A stretch of DNA of 55,980 nt. Source: Chloroflexota bacterium (GTDB lineage: Bacteria; Chloroflexota; Limnocylindria; QHBO01). Under the pieces are notes generated by a model. That model did not search any database and was not told the DNA's origin. It saw only the letters and a list, made by a program, of their open reading frames with translations. Both the position numbers and the translations under genes were made by a program. The stretch is taken from the NCBI GenBank assembly GCA_038040195.1, contig JBBPIR010000008.1, positions 1 to 55,980 of the forward strand. The letters are read 5' to 3'. Of this stretch, positions 49,165 to 55,980 are shown piece after piece (position 1 is the first letter of the stretch; every line of letters starts with the position of its first letter).

Positions 49165-50319
49165 TCAGCCGCCCACGACGCCAGTCCAGGCCTCGACCCA
49201 GGCGTCCCAATCCACGCACTCGGTCGCGTCGTCCTCATCGGCGCAGTCGGCCTGAGGGGTCGCCCAGTACCAAACCCGGCCGAAGTACTCCTCGTCGGTG
49301 GCGTGGAACGTTTCGCAGTGTCCCGGCGAGAGCGCCTCGGCGGCCTCGCATGCGGCGTCACTGGTTGCTGCCTCCCCGAACCACACCGTGGCCTGGGCAT
49401 TCGCATCCGCCGATGCCATGTGGTTCATCCACTTGTACATGCAGTTGGGATGCGCGGCATCGGAGGCGATCATCCAGGTGTCGGACCACCCGGTCGAGCC
49501 CTCGTCGGGCAGGGTGACCGCCACCGGCGAATCGGTCAGGTTATTCGCCTGGTATTGCCAGGTGGTGCCGACCACCGCTTCTTCCGCAGCGAATGACTGG
49601 ATCTGCTCCGCGGCTGTGCCCCAGTAGATCGCGTGCTCGCTCTGAGCCTGGAGCAGCGCCACCGCGGCGTCGAACTGCTCCTGGTTGAGCTGGTACGGGT
49701 TTTCGATGCCGAGGTCGGGATCGGTCTGCATCAGATGCAGGGCGGCATCGGCAATGTAGATCGCGTAGTTGTAGATGCTGACCTGCCCCGAATAGTCCCC
49801 CGCGTCCTCCCAGACCGGAGCCCAGCTGGTGGGGGCCTCGGAGATCACGTCGGTGTTGTACAGGAGCAGGTTGGCGCCGCGACCGTGCGGAACGCCGTAG
49901 GGGACGCCGTCCACCGAGTTGTGCGGCTGGAGCTTCAGGCCCTCGAAGATCTGCACGTAATTCGGAATGAGCTCGACGTTCACCGGAGCCACGGTGCCGG
50001 CCGCGATGAGCCGGAGGGTGGCATCGCCCGACGCGGAGATGCCGTCGTATTCACCGGTCTGCATGAGGTCGACACCATTCCCGGAATCGGTCATGTCGGT
50101 GGTGTTCACCTGGCAGCCGGTCTCTTCCTCAAACGGGGTGACCCAGTCGTACGCCGGGTCGTTCTCGCCGCGCTCGGCATACCCGGCCCAGATGACGAGG
50201 TTCAGCTCGCCTTCTCCCTCGCCGAGCGTCTCGAGCATTCCACTCGGCGCAGGCGACGCGCAAGCCGCCGCCACCAGGCCGAGCACGACCAGCAGCGCCG
50301 GGATTCGCAGTTTCGTCAT
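49165..50319 (-). CDS. potD: Polyamine-type ABC transporter substrate-binding lipoprotein (PotD-like)
   Basis: A 384-residue extracellular binding protein. The signal peptide [20 protein letters not shown] gives a lipidated Cys20. The mature part starts with [13 protein letters not shown] and [16 protein letters not shown], as in PotD/PotF-like proteins, and contains [20 protein letters not shown]. Several extra Cys residues (TGCQ, PNCM, DAACEA, GHCETF, ADCADE, TECVDW) are unusual for the family and suggest disulfides. The ATG overlaps the potA stop as ATGA. The ligand-binding aromatic and acidic residues were not mapped, so the ligand is uncertain. Confidence 0.9.
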   Translation of the reverse strand: MTKLRIPALLVVLGLVAAACASPAPSGMLETLGEGEGELNLVIWAGYAERGENDPAYDWVTPFEEETGCQVNTTDMTDSGNGVDLMQTGEYDGISASGDATLRLIAAGTVAPVNVELIPNYVQIFEGLKLQPHNSVDGVPYGVPHGRGANLLLYNTDVISEAPTSWAPVWEDAGDYSGQVSIYNYAIYIADAALHLMQTDPDLGIENPYQLNQEQFDAAVALLQAQSEHAIYWGTAAEQIQSFAAEEAVVGTTWQYQANNLTDSPVAVTLPDEGSTGWSDTWMIASDAAHPNCMYKWMNHMASADANAQATVWFGEAATSDAACEAAEALSPGHCETFHATDEEYFGRVWYWATPQADCADEDDATECVDWDAWVEAWTGVVGG

Positions 50320-51437
50320 GGACTCTCCACTCCCTCTTGTGCCCCCTCCGTTTCCTGGCCGGCGGCCAGGCTCAACACGTGGTGCCGCTTCCAGATCAGG
50401 CGAACAGGTCGCCCCCGCGCGGCGAGAACCTCCATGGATGATGTCTGTAGGTTCTGCTGGGTGACGACCAGTTCGCCACCAGCATCCAGGGCAACGATAT
50501 ATCGCGTATCCGATCCCAGGTAGACCACTTCGCGCACCTGACCGGTTGTCGACTGCTCATCGGCTTCAGGAGCCGTCGTCGGATCCTCGATCCGGATCTT
50601 CTCTGGTCTGACCGTGAAGATGCCGTCTCGACCGATGACCGCTCGGGCGGTCTCGTCCCGGAGCAGGTTCGATGTCCCGACGAAGCCGGCCACGAATGTG
50701 GTTGCCGGGTGCTCGTACACGTCGGCTGGGGTCCCCACCTGCTCGATCGACCCGCGATTGAAGACCGCCAGTCGATCGCTCATGGTGAGGGCCTCGTCCT
50801 GGTCGTGGGTGACGTACACGAACGTGATGCCAACCTCCTTCTGGATGTCCTTCAGCTCGATCTGCATCTGTTCTCGGAGCTTCAGGTCCAGGGCACCCAG
50901 CGGCTCGTCGAGCAGCAGGACTCGCGGCCGGTTGACCAATGCCCGGGCCAAGGCCACCCTCTGGCGCTGGCCCCCAGACAGCTGGTTCGGGCGCCGGTTT
51001 TCGAATCCATCCAGGCGAACCATGGCCAACGCTTCCGCGACCCGGACATCACGCTCTGGGCGGGGAACCTTTCGAATCTCGAGACCGTAGGCCACGTTCT
51101 GCCCGACCGTCATGTGCGGGAACAGGGCGTAGTCCTGGAAGACCGTGTTCACATCGCGGTCGAAGGGCGGGATACCGGTGACGTCGTGTCCGTGGAGGAG
51201 GATCCGGCCGGCAGTGGGCAGCTCGAAGCCGGCGATCAGTCTCAGGGTGGTGGTCTTGCCCGAGCCGGATGGCCCGAGCATCGAGAAGAACTCGCCGTCG
51301 GCGATGTCGAGGTCAATTCCGGCGACGGCTACCACGTCGCCGAAGGTCTTCTCCAGGCCCTCCAGCTTGACCGCGGGAACCGATGACCGCGCCGCGGGTG
51401 CGGCCTGCGGAGCAGCAGTGTCGATCGCCACGGGCAC
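50316..51437 (-). CDS. potA: Polyamine-type ABC transporter ATPase (PotA-like)
   Basis: A 373-residue ATPase. Walker [11 protein letters not shown] is at residues 54-63, the Q-loop [13 protein letters not shown], the signature [15 protein letters not shown], Walker [13 protein letters not shown] and the H-loop [14 protein letters not shown]. The C-terminal TOBE domain includes VRPEKIRI and [16 protein letters not shown]. The start is GTG 51437 with GAGG directly upstream. It opens the leftward operon potA-potD-potB-potC; the order with potD second is less common than potABCD. Confidence 0.94.
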   Translation of the reverse strand: MPVAIDTAAPQAAPAARSSVPAVKLEGLEKTFGDVVAVAGIDLDIADGEFFSMLGPSGSGKTTTLRLIAGFELPTAGRILLHGHDVTGIPPFDRDVNTVFQDYALFPHMTVGQNVAYGLEIRKVPRPERDVRVAEALAMVRLDGFENRRPNQLSGGQRQRVALARALVNRPRVLLLDEPLGALDLKLREQMQIELKDIQKEVGITFVYVTHDQDEALTMSDRLAVFNRGSIEQVGTPADVYEHPATTFVAGFVGTSNLLRDETARAVIGRDGIFTVRPEKIRIEDPTTAPEADEQSTTGQVREVVYLGSDTRYIVALDAGGELVVTQQNLQTSSMEVLAARGRPVRLIWKRHHVLSLAAGQETEGAQEGVESP

Positions 51438-51525
51438 CTCGGGATCAGGTCACGCCAGGCAGGGCGGCGCGAGGATTGGCGCACTCTGCGATGCGTGACG
51501 CGGCCGTGTCAATACCGCTGGCTGA

Positions 51526-51531
51526 TACAGT
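51526..51531 (+). promoter_or_regulatory. -10 box TACAGT for the EamA transporter gene
   Basis: TGATACAGT lies 24 bp before the GTG start, with a GGAGG ribosome site in between. Confidence 0.5.
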
Positions 51532-51555
51532 CCGGGACCTGCCCGGAGGGAGTCC

Positions 51556-52401
51556 GTGATCCAGCCTGGAGTCTTGTGGGGAGTGGCGACCGGCGCCGCC
51601 TGGGGCGTGGCGGACTTTGCCGGTGGCCTCGCCTCGCGCCGCGCAGCGCCGATCGCGGTGACGGCCGGATCGCAGGTCATCGGGCTCCTGGCGCTCCTGG
51701 CCGGGGTCGTCGTCGTAGCGCCCGCGGCCCCGGCACCCGAGACGCTGGCCCTCGGCGCCCTGGCTGGGATCGGCGGCGGACTCGGTCTCGCCTTCCTGTA
51801 TCAGGCGCTGTCGACCGGGGCCATGGGCCTCGTGTCGGCGCTGTCCGGAGCAGGCGCGGCCGTCATCCCTCTGCTGGTGACTGTCCTGCTGGGAGCTGAG
51901 TTGGCGCTGGTGGCGGTAATCGGGGTGGGTTGCGTGGTCGCCGCGGCCGTGGCGGCCACCGATATTTCGCGCGACGCCGCGAGCCGCTCGGCCCTCCTCC
52001 TTTCGCTGGGCGCGGCGGTCGGGTTCAGCACCTGGTACCTGATCATCGACCGCGCGGCCGAGCAGAACGGGCTCTGGGCGCTGGTAGCCAGCCGAGCGGC
52101 AGCGGTCGTGGTGACCGTCGCCATCGTGGCGTTCACCCGCGCACGTTCCAGCCTGCCTGCCCTCCGATCCGTCTTCCCCCTGATCGTGGCGGCCGGCGCG
52201 CTCGACGTGGCGGCCAACGTGTTCTTCGTTCTCGCGCGCGACGACATCAGCGTCGCGCTGGCCGCTCCCCTGTCGGGCCTCTACCCGCTGGCCACCATGG
52301 TCCTGGCGCGTGCCGTCCTCGGGGAGCGCCTGCCGCGCCTAGGACTCCTCAGCGTGCTGCTGGCCGTGGCCGGGATCGTGCTCATCTCGCTGGGTCGCTA
52401 G
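51556..52401 (+). CDS. EamA/DMT-family transporter
   Basis: A 281-residue membrane protein with ten hydrophobic helices arranged as two EamA repeats (GVLWGVATGAAWGVADFAGG at the start, then LLSLGAAVGFSTWYLIIDRA in the second half). The C-terminal ALAAPLSGLYPLATMVLARA and VLGERLPRLGLLSVLLAVAG are characteristic of DMT exporters of amino acids or metabolites. The start is GTG with GGAGG seven bases upstream. The substrate is unknown. Confidence 0.88.
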   Translation: MIQPGVLWGVATGAAWGVADFAGGLASRRAAPIAVTAGSQVIGLLALLAGVVVVAPAAPAPETLALGALAGIGGGLGLAFLYQALSTGAMGLVSALSGAGAAVIPLLVTVLLGAELALVAVIGVGCVVAAAVAATDISRDAASRSALLLSLGAAVGFSTWYLIIDRAAEQNGLWALVASRAAAVVVTVAIVAFTRARSSLPALRSVFPLIVAAGALDVAANVFFVLARDDISVALAAPLSGLYPLATMVLARAVLGERLPRLGLLSVLLAVAGIVLISLGR

Positions 52402-52409
52402 AGCCCGCA

Positions 52410-52442
52410 GTAAGCCGCCCGTAAGCGACGGGTAACCACCCA
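52410..52442 (+). promoter_or_regulatory. Three 11-bp-phased direct repeats (OmpR/PhoB-type operator candidate)
   Basis: GTAAGC, GTAAGC and GTAACC begin at 52410, 52421 and 52432, exactly 11 bp apart, in units GTAAGCCGCCC, GTAAGCGACGG and GTAACCACCCA. Tandem 11-bp repeats are how OmpR/PhoB-family regulators bind (PHO boxes in Streptomyces are of this type, with a different consensus). The array starts eight bases after the EamA stop and lies upstream of a strong ribosome site and short ORF. A poor CACACT -10 could lie near 52463. Confidence 0.55.
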
Positions 52443-52481
52443 TCGGTTCTCCTCCCGCCAGCCACACTCGGAGGAGGACCG

Positions 52482-52529
52482 ATGTCGACGCACACGCGCG
52501 CGACGACCGGCGGCGGCTTCCCGGGCTGA
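52482..52529 (+). CDS. 15-codon ORF with a very strong Shine-Dalgarno (leader peptide or remnant)
   Basis: GGAGGAGG ending six bases before ATG 52482 is the strongest ribosome site in the window, yet the frame encodes only MSTHTRATTGGGFPG before TGA at 52527. The stop overlaps an inverted repeat (CCCGG...CCGGG, about 52520-52537). It lies below the three-repeat operator candidate. It may be a leader peptide, a very small protein, or the surviving start of a deleted gene whose promoter is still intact. The composition (Thr, Gly) does not suggest amino-acid attenuation. Confidence 0.4.
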   Translation: MSTHTRATTGGGFPG

Positions 52530-52555
52530 TCACCGGGAGCGGGGCAGCCCGGCGC

Positions 52556-52561
52556 TATCAT
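52556..52561 (+). promoter_or_regulatory. -10 box TATCAT for the leaderless oxoacid dehydrogenase gene
   Basis: TATCAT ends exactly nine bases before the ATG at 52571; no ribosome site lies between. Confidence 0.65.
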
Positions 52562-52570
52562 CGGCGGCGC

Positions 52571-54858
<2,288 letters not shown>

Positions 54859-54862
<4 letters not shown>

Positions 54863-55869
54863 TCAACGAGCGGCCCCGGGCGGTGCTGGTGTTCCCGGGG
54901 CGCGGCGCCTACACCGCGGCGTCGCTGGGATCTCTCCCCGCCGAACACCCGTTTGTCCAGCGGGCCGAGGCGCTCCGCGCTGACCTGGGGCTCGACAGCC
55001 TGCTGGCGTTGGACGCCGCCGACGAGTTCGAGGCCGCCGTCCATCTCCGCCCAGCCAACGCGTCCCCGCTGATCTGGCTCATCTCGCTCCTGGACGCCGA
55101 GCGCGCCATGGCCGATCACCGGGTCGTGGCCGCCATCGGCAACTCGCTGGGCTGGTACACCGCCCTGACCGTCGGGGATGCCCTGGACTTCGACGACGGC
55201 TTCCGGCTGGTGCAGGGGATCGCCCAGGACCAGGAAGAGGCTGCGTCTGGCGCCGGCGGCGGGCAGGTCATCTATCCCCGCTTGGACGCCGACTGGCAGC
55301 CCGCCCCGGAGCTGGCGGCGGCCATCGACGCCGCGCTGGTCGACGGCGGCGAGGTGTTTCCCAGTGTGGACCTGGGCGGATACGTGGTCCTCGCCGGGAC
55401 CGATGCCGGCATCGGCCGGCTACTCGAAACCCTTCCACCAGTCCAGATTGGCGAGCGGCACTTCCCATTGCGCCTGGCGCTCCATGGGCCGTACCACAGC
55501 CCGCTGCTGTCAGGGGTGGCCAAGGCCGCGGCCGAGCGGTTCAGCGGCCTCGCGTGGAGCGCGCCCAGCCTTACCCTGATCGACGGCCGCGGGGCGCGCT
55601 TCACGCCCTGGGCCACCGATCCGGCCGACCTGGCCCGCTACACGCTGGGCGAGCAGCTCGTCACCCCGTACGACTTTGCGGCCGGGGCACGTGTCGCGCT
55701 GCGCGAGTACGCCCCGCAGGTCCTGGTCCTCACAGGGCCGGGCAACACGCTGGGGGGCGTGGCCGGCCAGCTGGTGGTGGCCGAGGGCTACCACGGCCTG
55801 CGAACGCGGGCCGACTTCGAGTCTGCCCAGGCCGGCGACTCGCCCCTGGTCCTGTCCATGCATCGGTAG
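54859..55869 (+). CDS. FabD-like acyltransferase with altered substrate pocket
   Basis: A 336-residue acyl-carrier-protein acyltransferase-fold protein. The nucleophile elbow GNSLGW gives Ser96, and the catalytic His is His213 in GPYHSPLLSGV; TGPGNTLGGVAG near the end matches the family. Two FabD positions differ: the N-terminal PGQG reads PGRG (Arg15), and the LVxxRG segment that supplies the carboxylate-binding Arg reads LVQGIAQDQ, without Arg. I infer a non-malonyl acyl group. It is translationally coupled to the E1 gene (ATGA), which would produce a branched or other acyl unit. No ACP or ketosynthase is in the window. Confidence 0.78.
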
Positions 55870-55902
55870 TGCACGCCGAGCAGGCTGCGGCGCGGCTCCT
55901 TT

Positions 55903-55979
55903 TGGCGTCCCCGGCAGGATTCGAACCTGCGACCCGCTGCTTAGAAGGCAGCCGCTCTGGTCCACTGAGCTACGGGGAC
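55903..55979 (-). tRNA. tRNA-Arg (anticodon TCT)
   Basis: A complete 77-nt cloverleaf on the minus strand: acceptor stem GTCCCCG/CGGGGAC, D stem GCTC/GAGC, anticodon stem GCTGC/GCAGC with loop CTTCTAA (anticodon TCT, reading AGA/AGG), T stem GCAGG/CCTGC with TTCGAAT, discriminator G and an encoded CCA. AGA and AGG are rare codons in a genome this rich in GC. Confidence 0.98.
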
Positions 55980-55980
55980 C

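Noticed and set aside
55903-55980. tRNA-Arg as an integration site of a mobile element
   Set aside because: No integrase, direct repeat of the tRNA 3' end or foreign-looking composition is seen within the window; sequence beyond the right edge is not available.

Overview
The window is very GC-rich, densely packed bacterial chromosome: 58 protein-coding genes, one tRNA, almost no gap over 200 bp, and no phage, IS or CRISPR remains. Many genes overlap as ATGA. Lipoproteins carry Gram-positive-style lipoboxes. Gene content (membrane pyrophosphatase, B12-dependent acyl-CoA mutase with separate small subunit, type III pantothenate kinase, MshC-like ligase, dodecin) and very frequent leaderless-type promoters (TANNNT about 9 nt before a start codon) fit a high-GC Terrabacteria lineage, most likely Chloroflexota, or alternatively Actinomycetota. 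This assignment is an inference; no rRNA is present.

Layout. 1-4.2 kb: greA (cut by the left edge), uppP and hppA leftward; lepB rightward. 4.1-7.1 kb: leftward unit of a YbjN-like protein, M16 peptidase, TPR-like protein and ndk. 7.2-10.2 kb: rightward coenzyme A cluster coaX-coaBC-panC-like, closed by a terminator. 10.3-12.8 kb: leftward gdhA, an unknown protein and an HhH-GPD protein. 12.94-13.07 kb: 50-bp tandem repeat carrying palindromes. 13.1-19.4 kb: leftward run folE, pterin dehydratase, mutase B12 subunit, meaB, 3-hydroxyacyl-CoA dehydrogenase, acyl-CoA synthetase, thiolase. 19.5-23.7 kb: two large convergent polytopic membrane proteins. 23.8-27.4 kb: osmoprotectant-type ABC transporter. 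27.5-33.1 kb: DUF1684 protein, zinc-ribbon protein, TPM-domain protein, a three-module DNA-binding protein, dodecin, phosphotriesterase-like hydrolase and a membrane protein. 33.2-38.3 kb: a glutamate dehydrogenase paralogue without catalytic lysines, mutase large subunit, 5'-3' exonuclease, SpoIID-like secreted protein. 38.3-46.8 kb: ornithine cyclodeaminase-like protein, small membrane proteins including a 36-residue one, MshC/CysS-like ligase, acyl-CoA dehydrogenase, FTR1 permease, dienelactone hydrolase, rhomboid and a BldC-like regulator. 46.9-51.4 kb: thioredoxin-like ferredoxin and polyamine-type potA-D-B-C. 51.6-56 kb: EamA transporter, a putative operator with a 15-codon ORF, a fused 2-oxoacid dehydrogenase E1, a FabD-like acyltransferase and tRNA-Arg(TCT).

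How the genes work together. Acyl-CoA synthetase, acyl-CoA dehydrogenase, 3-hydroxyacyl-CoA dehydrogenase, thiolase and the mutase with its MeaB chaperone suggest fatty- or branched-acid oxidation running through propionyl-/methylmalonyl-CoA or a related acyl-CoA. Two glutamate dehydrogenase-fold proteins, two ABC importers and the oxoacid dehydrogenase fit amino-acid and amine use.

The most unusual points are three conserved scaffolds that have lost or changed key active-site residues (GDH paralogue, PanC-like protein, FabD-like protein), the consistent leaderless promoter geometry, a hidden 36-codon membrane-protein gene, and a three-repeat, 11-bp-phased putative operator. I did not find one large, clearly undescribed multi-gene system.
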